From: Micromonospora echinaurantiaca
GTDB lineage: Bacteria; Actinomycetota; Actinomycetes; Mycobacteriales; Micromonosporaceae
Direction of reading: 5' to 3'
Assembly (NCBI RefSeq): GCF_900090235.1
Contig: NZ_LT607750.1
Span: 1,686,501-1,750,500, forward strand
DNA: 64,000 nucleotides
This document shows, one piece after another, positions 8,662 through 16,289 of this stretch (position 1 is the stretch's first letter; each line of letters opens with the position of its first letter). The position numbers and the translations under genes are program-made. The notes below the pieces were generated by a model. The model was not told where the DNA came from, made no database searches, and saw nothing but the letters and a program-made list of their open reading frames with translations.

Positions 8662-9708
8662 TCAGCGGCGGTCGGCCGCCGGATCGGGGGTGCCGAGGGT
8701 GTCGCCCTCGACGAGTTCGCAGGGGAGGAGTCGTTGCTGAACGCCGGCGGCGCTGCCGTCGATGACGCCCCGCAACACCTCGACGGCCTGCCGGCCCATC
8801 TCCTCGCGGGGGATGTGGAACCCGGTGAACGCGATGTCGGTGGGAACCGGCACCGTCGGGTCGCCGAGCGTGATGATCGACAGGTCGTCCGGGACGGTCA
8901 GCCCGCGCCGCCGGGTGGCCGACTCGATCGCCACGGCGGTGGCGAAGTCCTCCACCAGAGCGACGGTCGTCCCGTCGGCGAGCAGGTCGTCGAGGACCGT
9001 CTCGGCGTCCCCGGCGGTCGCGGTCAACTGCCGGGCGCTCTCCGCGGTCGACGCGGCGGCGTCGAACCCGCGGCGGCGGTCCTCGGAGGACTCGGCGGTG
9101 CCGCCCATGCTCAGGTAGGCGAGGCGTCGGTGGCCGCGGAGCAGCGCCAGCTCGACGAGCCGGCTCACCGCCGTGGCGTAGTCCGCGCCGACGTAGGGGA
9201 CCGGCCCGCCGGCGTCGTCGCGGCGACCCACGGCGACGTACGGGTATCCGTCGCGGTTGAGCCGCAACAGCTCCGCGCCGTCGATCTCGCGGCCGAGCAG
9301 GATGCACCCGTCGGCCAGGCGCAACCGGTTGTCCTGGTGGAAGATGCGTCGCCGGCCCTCGACCACCGGTGCGCTGGTGAACAGCAGCAGGTCGCAGCCG
9401 ACGCGCTCGGCGTACTCCTCGATGCCGAGCAGGAACGGGTGGAAGAAGTCCCGGCTGCCGCTGGGGAACGCGGGCTCGTAGGTGAAGACACCGATGATCC
9501 GGTTGAACCGCGCGGCCAGCCGGCGGGCCACCGGGTCCGCGGCGTACCCGGTCTCGGCGATCGCCCGCAGCACCCGGTCGCGGGTCTCCGCGGCGATCCG
9601 GACCTCGGCGTCGGCCCGGTTGTTGAGCACCAGGGACACCGTCGCCTGACTGACACCCGCCAAGCGGGCGATGTCACGCTGGGTGACGCGTCTGGGGGGA
9701 GTGGCCAC
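8662..9708 (-). CDS. LacI family transcriptional regulator
   Basis: A 348-residue repressor. The helix-turn-helix is VTQRDIARLAGVSQATVSLVLNN at residues 8-30, followed by the hinge segment TGYAADPVARRLAARF and a periplasmic-binding-like effector domain, with the FTGFHIPREEMGRQAVEVL end typical of LacI proteins. It is the first gene of the sugar operon and reads away from the secreted glycosidase. A palindrome 20 bases upstream of the ATG, and two more before the divergent gene, are its likely operators, so it probably controls itself, the operon and the glycosidase. Confidence 0.93.
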   Translation of the reverse strand: MATPPRRVTQRDIARLAGVSQATVSLVLNNRADAEVRIAAETRDRVLRAIAETGYAADPVARRLAARFNRIIGVFTYEPAFPSGSRDFFHPFLLGIEEYAERVGCDLLLFTSAPVVEGRRRIFHQDNRLRLADGCILLGREIDGAELLRLNRDGYPYVAVGRRDDAGGPVPYVGADYATAVSRLVELALLRGHRRLAYLSMGGTAESSEDRRRGFDAAASTAESARQLTATAGDAETVLDDLLADGTTVALVEDFATAVAIESATRRRGLTVPDDLSIITLGDPTVPVPTDIAFTGFHIPREEMGRQAVEVLRGVIDGSAAGVQQRLLPCELVEGDTLGTPDPAADRR

Positions 9709-9727
9709 GACGGGTCCTTCCGGTGCG

Positions 9728-9743
9728 GCTAATGCGTATTAGC
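9728..9743. promoter_or_regulatory. LacI-type operator 1
   Basis: GCTAATGCGTATTAGC: six-base arms GCTAAT/ATTAGC around a central GCGT. It lies 19 bases upstream of the lacI start codon, placed to repress the minus-strand operon including lacI itself. Confidence 0.8.
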
Positions 9744-9827
9744 GCTCGGCGTTGGCAAGGAGCCTGGCTCGCGCCGCCGCCGGTGTCAAGAGGATGACGC
9801 GAGATTTCGACCAGATGAAGTCCCTGG

Positions 9828-9843
9828 AGTAATGCGTATTAGT
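9828..9843. promoter_or_regulatory. LacI-type operator 2
   Basis: AGTAATGCGTATTAGT: shares the TAATGCGTATTA core with operator 1. It is 100 bases from operator 1 and 135 from operator 3, suiting an auxiliary looping site. Confidence 0.7.
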
Positions 9844-9962
9844 GGGCGAGGGCGGGTTCGCGGCGGTTCCGGCCCGGTTGGCTGGCGGGCGAGGGCCAAG
9901 GTGGACGGTGCCACCTCTTGACAGGACGCCGTCCGACCGCGCAACATTCGAGAAACATAGAT

Positions 9963-9978
9963 GCTAATACGTATTAGC
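9963..9978. promoter_or_regulatory. LacI-type operator 3 (perfect palindrome)
   Basis: GCTAATACGTATTAGC is a perfect 16-base palindrome, extending to 18 bases with the flanking T and A (9962-9979). It lies upstream of the secreted glycosidase gene, so the LacI regulator probably controls both directions. Confidence 0.8.
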
Positions 9979-10148
9979 ACCGTGGGCCGGTCGGACGGTC
10001 GACGGTCGGGTCCGCGCACGCCTTAACTCAGCGTCACTGCAGGTCGATCGCACGTCGCGGTGCGGCCCCCGGCGTCGTGCGCCCAGGACCGGCTCCGGCC
10101 ATCCGATCAGGACAGTCCAGCGTTCGACCGATCCGAAGAGGAAGACGC

Positions 10149-11507
10149 ATGACGAGAGCATCTGTCTCATCCCCCCGCCGCGCCGTCACCGCGGCGGCCG
10201 GCGCCGGCCTGCTCGTCGCCACCCTGGCCGGCGCCGCGCCGGCCACCGCCGACCCGGCCGTCGACTTCCCGCGGTTCACCTACGCGGGAACCGCCTTCGA
10301 CAAGAGCACCCTCGACTACAACCCGACGAACGAGTTCATCTTCCCGAGCGTCATCCGGGCCGCCGACTACTTCCCGAACCCGCTGGGGACGTACTACATG
10401 TACTACGCCCCGCACGAGCGGCCCGGCGGGATCGCCCTCGCGTACGCCGACTCGATCGACGGCCCCTGGACCGAGTACCAGGCCAACCCGCTGATCAGCA
10501 ACACCTGGCTGCCGCACTACCCGACCGTCAGCCACGTGTCCTCCCCGCACGCGGTGTGGGTGGAGGGGGAGGGCAAGCTGTTCCTCTATTACCACGGCGA
10601 GAACTCGATCACCCGCTACGCCACCTCCGACGACGGCATCCACTTCAGCTACGGCGGGACGGCGGTCGCCCGGGACGCGACGACCGGTGGCGAGACGTCG
10701 TACGCCCGGGTGTTCGAGCAGTCCGTGCCGCGCCTGGGCACCCGCTACCTGATGGTCTTCATGGACAACCCCACGGCGGCGCCGCCCGGACCGACCGGCC
10801 CGGTCTCCCGCCGGATCCGCTGGGCGGTCTCCAACGACGCGCGAACCTGGACCATCCAGCCCGAACCGATCGTGACCCCACAGGGCATCGAGGGCCCCAA
10901 CGCGTCCGGACCGTTCTTCCTGCGCTGGAACGGCCGCAACCTGGTCATCTTCCACGCCGCCGACGGCAACATGCACGCCGTCGACGTGGGGGAGAACTTC
11001 GACCAGGAGATCCACCTCGGCATCGTCCACGACTCGATGACCGCCGCACCCGACCTGGGCCGGTCGGCCGCACCGACGTTCTACGTCGACGGACGCACCA
11101 TGCACATGTACTACGAGGCCGGCGGGCGGCTCACCGCGACGATCGGCCACGCGGTCGCCACGCTGCCCGAGCCGGTGCCGCAGCGGCAGCTGGACTGTTC
11201 CGTGGACCGGCCGGTCCTGTGGCCGCCGAACCACGAACTGGTCGACGTGGCCGTGACCGTGGACCTGCGCGACGGCGTGCTCGGCCCGAACGCGTTCGCC
11301 CTCACCGGCGTGACCGGCGGCGACGCCGCGGACGTCAGCGACTTCACCGTGGGCGCACCCGACACCGCCGGCAAGCTGCGGGCGGAACGGTCGGGCAACG
11401 GCGGGGACCGGGTCTACACGCTGACGTACGGCGGCCACGACGAGATCGGCCGGCCGGTCGGCTGCACCGTCACCGTCACCGTCCCGCACGACCAGGGCGT
11501 GCGGTAG
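10149..11507 (+). CDS. Secreted beta-propeller glycoside hydrolase-like protein
   Basis: A 452-residue exported protein. The signal peptide starts MTRASVSSPRRAVTAAAGAG, with a probable cleavage after ATA near residue 34. Residues 40-345 show a five-bladed-propeller glycosidase pattern (GH43/GH32/GH130 type), with repeated display of acidic residues: GTYYMYYAPHERPGGIALAYADS, KLFLYYHGEN, GIEGPNASGPFFLRWNGRNLVIF and HMYYEAGG. The C-terminal 90 residues carry VLWPPNHELVDVAVTVDLRD, a small Ig-like add-on found in secreted proteins. GAGGAAG precedes the ATG. It is divergent from the LacI-controlled importer and probably releases the sugar that is imported; the exact glycosidic bond is not readable. 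Confidence 0.8.
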   Translation: MTRASVSSPRRAVTAAAGAGLLVATLAGAAPATADPAVDFPRFTYAGTAFDKSTLDYNPTNEFIFPSVIRAADYFPNPLGTYYMYYAPHERPGGIALAYADSIDGPWTEYQANPLISNTWLPHYPTVSHVSSPHAVWVEGEGKLFLYYHGENSITRYATSDDGIHFSYGGTAVARDATTGGETSYARVFEQSVPRLGTRYLMVFMDNPTAAPPGPTGPVSRRIRWAVSNDARTWTIQPEPIVTPQGIEGPNASGPFFLRWNGRNLVIFHAADGNMHAVDVGENFDQEIHLGIVHDSMTAAPDLGRSAAPTFYVDGRTMHMYYEAGGRLTATIGHAVATLPEPVPQRQLDCSVDRPVLWPPNHELVDVAVTVDLRDGVLGPNAFALTGVTGGDAADVSDFTVGAPDTAGKLRAERSGNGGDRVYTLTYGGHDEIGRPVGCTVTVTVPHDQGVR

Positions 11508-11533
11508 ACCGACGTCGCGTTAGCCGTTTCGGC

Positions 11534-11571
11534 GCGTCCCACTTTGTGCGGTGCCGCACCGGGTGGGACGC
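11534..11571. terminator. Compound hairpin after the glycosidase gene
   Basis: A nine-base perfect stem GCGTCCCAC/GTGGGACGC encloses a second six-base stem GTGCGG/CCGCAC, with three-base bulges on each side. It begins 26 bases after the stop codon. There is no U-tract, as is common in actinobacterial terminators. Confidence 0.7.
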
Positions 11572-11660
11572 AGCCCCGGCTGCGGTTGGCCGTCGGTGCC
11601 GGGGCGGGAGGTGACGCGTTATAGAGGCATGGAGGGTTGTGGTGGCGCCGGAGGTGGACC

Positions 11661-14081
11661 GTGGCCGGCTACGTGAACCGGGACTGCGGCGGCTGGACCG
11701 AGTTGCGGGTTCACGGGGTGTCCGGAACTCCGCCGGAGCGCATGCTGGCACACCCCCACGTCACGCGGGTGGCGGGAGACGCCGAGGCGGGCTTCTACCG
11801 CCGGCAGTGGGAAGCGAAGCAGACCTCCGTCGACACGGCGGATGAGCGGCTCGAGGCGTACTCGTGGGGTGGGTTGACCGCCGGCAGCGGGCAGCGGGCG
11901 CTGTGGCTCCTGCTCACCCCGTTCCTGCTGGTGAATGTCGCCTTCTTCGCCCTGCCGCACGTGGGCGTCGACGACGGGGGCCGGGGTGCCCGGCGGCGGT
12001 GGGCGGAGGTGCTGCTGCGGCTGTTCGCGCTGTCGATAACGCTCACTCTCGTCATGGCCGTCGTCCTGGTCTCGATGGACTTCTTCGGCTGGCAGTGTGT
12101 GCGCCCGGCGCGCGACTGCACCGACCGCGTTCCGTGGCTGAGCTTCCTGACCTGGCCCTGGCTGGATCTGCCTGGCCGGCGGATCGGCGTGACCGCCGTG
12201 CTGCCACTGGCGGTGGTGGGCCTGCTGTGGTGGCTGGCGAACAAGACCTGGCGGGAGCTGGAGACGGCGACAGTGCCGCACGCCCCTCCCGAGGAGCGGG
12301 ACCGCACGCCGCTGGAGGACCGCCGGATGTGGAACGGCGCGAGCCAGGTGCGCCAACTGCGTTCCGCGCACGTCGCGGCGGGCTTCGCGCTGGTCGGCGC
12401 CTTCCTACTGGCACCCTTCGCCGGCCAGGATCGGGGCCTTCGCGCCGTGCGGCCCGGGGCGACCCTGGAGTTCGCCTGGGCCGGGGCTGCGGTGGTCCTG
12501 CTCGGACTTGCGCTGGTCCTGCTGGGACTGGCAGTGGTGCTGGTCTGCCTCCGCAACGATCGCCCCCGCCCGGGTGCGGGCGGTGAACACGACGGCCGGC
12601 GGGATCTCTACACGCACCTGCCGTGGCTGGCCCTGGTCGTGAGCGTTCTCGCGGCGGTGGTGGTCTGGCAGCCCGGCGTCAACGCACCGGTGCGGGTGAC
12701 GGGCAACGCGCGTACGCAGTTGCCGTGGCTCGCGGGTGCGGTCGAGGTGCTGGCCGCGGCGCAGGTCGTCCTGCTGCTGGCGGTGCTGGTCCTCCTGCTC
12801 GTGCGTCGCGCCTGGACGAGGAGGGCGAGCCCGGAGGCGGAACAGTCACCGGCGTGGTCCGGGCTCGCGACGCCTGCGCTGATGATGTTCGCTGTGGTGC
12901 TCGCCGGTGCCTTCGCCGCCGGGCTGGCCCTGGCGGTGGCGCATGTCCTGGGCAAGCCGGCACCGACCGACCGCTCCGCCGACGCCTTCGTCGTCCCGTT
13001 GGTGTACTTCTGGGGGGCGGCGATGGCGGTCCCGGTGACCGCGACCGTGCTACTGCTGGCGGGTGTCATGGTGTGGCTCGTGCGGCGCACCGCCGACACG
13101 ATGCTGCGCGATCAGGTTGTCCCGGCCTATCCGACGGAGAAGATCGCGGACGCTCTCCGCACGCCCGACGACCCGCAGCACGCCGAGACCCTGCGACGCG
13201 CACGCCACATCGCCGCCGCCTGGTCCCGCGCAACCGCCAGTGACGTGGGTGAACGGGTCAGTGGTGGGTTCGCCGTGCTGGTCGCCGCGCTGACCGCGGC
13301 CGGCGTGGTCGGTTACCTGGTCGACCGGAGCTGGGTCTACACACACGCGCGGTGGGCGGTCAACATCGGCGACCTCCTCGTCGGCGGGTTCGCGGCCGGC
13401 CTCCTCTACGTCGGGCGCCAGGCCTACCGCAACCCCAGGTTCCGCCGGACCGTCGGCGTGCTGTGGGACGTGGGCACCTTCTGGCCGCGCGCCACGCATC
13501 CGCTCGCGCCCCCGTGCTACGCCGAGCGGGCGGTTCCGGACCTCACCAGGCGGATCAGGTACCTCGGCTGCAGCTGCGGCGGTCGGGTCCTGCTGTCCTG
13601 CCATTCCCAGGGCACGGTCATCGGTGCGGCCGTGGTCATGCAACTCACCTATGCGGAAAGCGCACGGGTCGCCCTGCTCACCTACGGCAGCCCGCTGCGC
13701 CGGATCTACGCACGCTTCTTCCCCGCATATCTCGGACCCGCCGCCCTGTCCCGTACCGGTGCCTTCCTGGTGGGCGCTCCCCTGGACCTCACCGACAGCG
13801 CTCGGGCCCGCTGGCCGTGGCGCAACCTCTACCGACCCAGCGACCCGATCGGCGGGTGGATCCTTCGCGACGTCACGGCGGTCGACACAGGCGGCGACCA
13901 AGGGGCCACCGCGGGCATCGCGGGCACCACGCGGGAGGTCGACCGGAGGATCATCGACCCGGAGTTTGCCAGACCGGTGGGCGACAACTCGTATCCGGCC
14001 ACGCTCGGACACTCCGGCTATGCCGATGACCGGGCATACGGAGAGTGCCTCGAGCTTCTCCGCGAGCTACGCCAGAGGTGA
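11661..14081 (+). CDS. Large integral membrane protein with split alpha/beta-hydrolase signature
   Basis: An 806-residue protein I do not recognise by name. The start is GTG 11661, with GGAGGTGG correctly spaced. The N-terminus reads ELRVHGVSGTPP (residues 15-26), like the oxyanion strand of a lipase. About eleven hydrophobic segments follow between roughly residues 75 and 590. The C-terminal soluble part contains RVLLSCHSQGTVIGAAV, with a candidate nucleophile Ser649 in a C-H-S-Q-G elbow. Candidate acid Asp728 (RPSDPIGGW) and base His784 (TLGHSGYADD) lie further on. This is the order of a serine-hydrolase triad. It has its own promoter region after the glycosidase terminator. A membrane-embedded lipase or esterase is plausible but unproven. 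Confidence 0.75.
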   Translation: MAGYVNRDCGGWTELRVHGVSGTPPERMLAHPHVTRVAGDAEAGFYRRQWEAKQTSVDTADERLEAYSWGGLTAGSGQRALWLLLTPFLLVNVAFFALPHVGVDDGGRGARRRWAEVLLRLFALSITLTLVMAVVLVSMDFFGWQCVRPARDCTDRVPWLSFLTWPWLDLPGRRIGVTAVLPLAVVGLLWWLANKTWRELETATVPHAPPEERDRTPLEDRRMWNGASQVRQLRSAHVAAGFALVGAFLLAPFAGQDRGLRAVRPGATLEFAWAGAAVVLLGLALVLLGLAVVLVCLRNDRPRPGAGGEHDGRRDLYTHLPWLALVVSVLAAVVVWQPGVNAPVRVTGNARTQLPWLAGAVEVLAAAQVVLLLAVLVLLLVRRAWTRRASPEAEQSPAWSGLATPALMMFAVVLAGAFAAGLALAVAHVLGKPAPTDRSADAFVVPLVYFWGAAMAVPVTATVLLLAGVMVWLVRRTADTMLRDQVVPAYPTEKIADALRTPDDPQHAETLRRARHIAAAWSRATASDVGERVSGGFAVLVAALTAAGVVGYLVDRSWVYTHARWAVNIGDLLVGGFAAGLLYVGRQAYRNPRFRRTVGVLWDVGTFWPRATHPLAPPCYAERAVPDLTRRIRYLGCSCGGRVLLSCHSQGTVIGAAVVMQLTYAESARVALLTYGSPLRRIYARFFPAYLGPAALSRTGAFLVGAPLDLTDSARARWPWRNLYRPSDPIGGWILRDVTAVDTGGDQGATAGIAGTTREVDRRIIDPEFARPVGDNSYPATLGHSGYADDRAYGECLELLRELRQR

Positions 14082-14137
14082 CCGACGCGGGGAGGACTTC
14101 GGCGTACGCCCGCCGCACCGCCCCGCCCCAGGTGCGC

Positions 14138-14743
14138 TCAGCTGGGAACGCGACCTCCGGGCGGCGTGAAGGCGGCCAGGACGGTCGCTGTGATGAACGC
14201 CGCGGCCTGGTCAGGGTCGAGGCGGCCGGCGTTGATCTCGTCGGCGGCGTTGTGCATGACGCTGTGCATCACGCCGACCAGCCATGACGTGGACAGGTCG
14301 CGGCGGAACACCCCTTCCTCCTGGCCGCGCTTCACGAGGCCTTCGACGCGTGCGACCGGGCCGGCGTGCAGGTCGCGGATCCGGCCGGGTGGAAGGACTC
14401 CCTGTGCGGCGAGCAGCAGCGAGCGGGACTGGTTGACCAGTTGCCAGCTGGAGTGGACCAGCCGGCCGAGCGCCTGCCGGGTGTCGCCGGTCAGATCGAC
14501 CGCATCGAGTGCGGCGTGGCCCTGTTCGATGGCGCTGGCGAGCGCGGCCTCGACGAGGTCGTCCCGGTTCGGGAAGTGGCCGTAGAGGGTGACCCGTCCG
14601 ACGCCGGCCGCCTTCGCGATCTCGCTGACGCTGGCATCCGGGTTGCGGCTCAGGGCGTTCACCGCGGCCTCGAGTATTGCCGCGATGTTGCGCTGCGCGT
14701 CCGCTCGCCTGACCGGCGACTTCGCTGGCGTCGGACCCGGCAC
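14138..14743 (-). CDS. TetR family regulator
   Basis: A 201-residue TetR-type repressor. The DNA-binding helix-turn-helix is VSEIAKAAGVGRVTLYGHFPNRDDL at about residues 39-63, and the rest is the helical ligand-binding domain. The GTG start at 14743 is preceded by AAGGGGG at good spacing. It is divergent from a multidrug-type exporter across 85 bases that contain two copies of a 16-base near-palindrome, so it very probably represses the exporter and itself. The ligand is unknown. Confidence 0.9.
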   Translation of the reverse strand: MPGPTPAKSPVRRADAQRNIAAILEAAVNALSRNPDASVSEIAKAAGVGRVTLYGHFPNRDDLVEAALASAIEQGHAALDAVDLTGDTRQALGRLVHSSWQLVNQSRSLLLAAQGVLPPGRIRDLHAGPVARVEGLVKRGQEEGVFRRDLSTSWLVGVMHSVMHNAADEINAGRLDPDQAAAFITATVLAAFTPPGGRVPS

Positions 14744-14758
14744 GTAAACCCCCTTTGT

Positions 14759-14774
14759 CGAACAGTGCTGTACG
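14759..14774. promoter_or_regulatory. Candidate TetR operator, copy 1
   Basis: CGAACAGTGCTGTACG, a near-palindrome with CGnACAG/CTGTnCG arms. A second copy differing at three positions lies 38 bases away; both sit between the divergent tetR and exporter starts. Confidence 0.65.
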
Positions 14775-14796
14775 AGTTACTGTACCCGGCACAAGT

Positions 14797-14812
14797 CAAA
14801 CACTGCTGTTCG
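14797..14812. promoter_or_regulatory. Candidate TetR operator, copy 2
   Basis: CAAACACTGCTGTTCG, matching copy 1 at 13 of 16 positions. It lies 17 bases before the exporter start codon, overlapping where its ribosome site begins. Confidence 0.6.
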
Positions 14813-14828
14813 AATTGGAGGCGACGCC

Positions 14829-16241
14829 GTGACCGCTCAGGCCGTCGACCAACCGGAAAACACCGCTACCGACCCCCGCCGCTGGCGCATGCTGGCACTG
14901 CTCGGCGTCGCTCAGTTCATGCTCATCCTCGACGTCACCGTGGTGGCGATCGCACTACCGCACATCGGCGCGGACCTCGGCCTGCAACGGGACACGCTGA
15001 CCTGGGTGGTCAGCGCCTACACGTTGATGTTCGGCGGCCTGATGCTGCTCGGCGGGCGAGCGGCGGACCTGTTCGGTTCCCGGCGGGTGGTGCTGCTCGG
15101 CCTGCTCGTGTTCACCGTCGCGTCGCTGGTCACCGGTCTGGCCGCCGGGGCCGCGGTGCTCATCGGCGGTCGCGTCGCGCAGGGCGTCGGCGCGGCGATG
15201 CTGTCACCCGCGGCGCTGTCCGTGGTGACGCGAATCTTCCACGGGGACGAGCGCAACAAGGCGCTCGGCATCTGGTCGGCCCTGGGCGGTGGCGGGTCGG
15301 CGATCGGTGTCCTGCTCGGCGGCGTCCTGACCGCCGGTCCTGGCTGGCAGTGGGTGTTCTACATCAACGTGCCCATCGGTCTGATCGTGCTGGTGGCACT
15401 GGCCCGGATGCTGCCGGCGGAGCTGCCGCACGCCGCGCGGGCGCGGCTGGACGTTCCGGGCGCCATCCTGGTCACGGCCGCAACCGGTACGGCGATCTAC
15501 GCGCTGATCAACGCGGGTGACCGGGGTTGGCTGACCGCCACGAGCCTCGGGACTCTGGCCGGTGCCGTCGTCCTGTACGTCCTGTTCGCGGTCCTGCAAC
15601 GCACCGTGCGGTCGCCGCTGATGGACCTGCGGATCCTGGCCCGTCGGTCGGTCGCCGGTGGCACGTTCCTGATCCTGGTGGCGACCGCGCTGATGATCGC
15701 GGTGTTCTTCCTCGGCTCGTTCTACCTGCAGCACCACAGGGGCTACGGCGCGCTGCGGACCGGACTGCTGTTCCTGCCGGTCGCCGTGGCGACGATCATC
15801 GGCGCGCAGGTCGCCGGTGGTGTCGTTGGCCGCCTCGGCGCCCGGTATGTCGCGGTGACCGGCCTCGCGATCGCCGCCCTCGGCACCGCGGTAGCCGCTT
15901 TCTGGGCCGGCCCGGCTGTAGTGGTGACCGGGATCAGCGTCGGCGCGGCGGGAATCGGCGCCGCCTTCGTCGCCGCCTCCACGACCGCACTGGGACAGGT
16001 GGCCCAGCACGAGGCGGGAATCGCGTCGGGAATCCTCAGCACCTTCCACGAGTTCGGCGCCGCCCTCGGCGTCGCCGTGGTCTCCAGCATCGCGGCGGCG
16101 AGCATCTCCGGCAGCGGCAGCATCGGCTTCGCCCGTGGCTTCACCTTCGCCGCGATCGTGGCCGCGGCCTCCGCCGTCCTGGCACTGCTCGTCGTCCCGG
16201 CCGTGAAACCGCCAGCAGGCGTACAAGCCCACGCGCACTGA
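14829..16241 (+). CDS. MFS drug exporter, DHA2 (EmrB/QacA) type
   Basis: A 470-residue proton-driven exporter with about 14 membrane segments. The first transmembrane region has the DHA2 motif LDVTVVAIALPHI (near residues 37-49), followed by WVVSAYTLMFGGLMLLGGRAADLFGSRR, which carries motif A. GGAGG precedes the GTG start at 14829. It is divergent from the TetR regulator and shares its operators, the standard arrangement for an inducible efflux pump. Substrate unknown. Confidence 0.9.
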   Translation: MTAQAVDQPENTATDPRRWRMLALLGVAQFMLILDVTVVAIALPHIGADLGLQRDTLTWVVSAYTLMFGGLMLLGGRAADLFGSRRVVLLGLLVFTVASLVTGLAAGAAVLIGGRVAQGVGAAMLSPAALSVVTRIFHGDERNKALGIWSALGGGGSAIGVLLGGVLTAGPGWQWVFYINVPIGLIVLVALARMLPAELPHAARARLDVPGAILVTAATGTAIYALINAGDRGWLTATSLGTLAGAVVLYVLFAVLQRTVRSPLMDLRILARRSVAGGTFLILVATALMIAVFFLGSFYLQHHRGYGALRTGLLFLPVAVATIIGAQVAGGVVGRLGARYVAVTGLAIAALGTAVAAFWAGPAVVVTGISVGAAGIGAAFVAASTTALGQVAQHEAGIASGILSTFHEFGAALGVAVVSSIAAASISGSGSIGFARGFTFAAIVAAASAVLALLVVPAVKPPAGVQAHAH

Positions 16242-16289
16242 GCGGCGGCAACCTGACTCCGTTCCCCTGTATCCCGCCGGTCCGGTCGC

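Larger units (their letters stand above)
9709..10148. other. Divergent control region between lacI and the glycosidase gene
   Basis: This 440-base gap holds no convincing gene; short open frames here lack ribosome sites and have poor composition. What it does hold is three copies of a LacI-type operator (9728, 9828 and 9963), spaced 100 and 135 bases apart. It also has locally lower GC than the genes on either side, as expected for two back-to-back promoters. Confidence 0.7.

Noticed and set aside
9786..10279. Short minus-strand frames in the lacI-glycosidase gap
   Set aside because: They run across the operators, lack ribosome sites and show no recognisable protein character.
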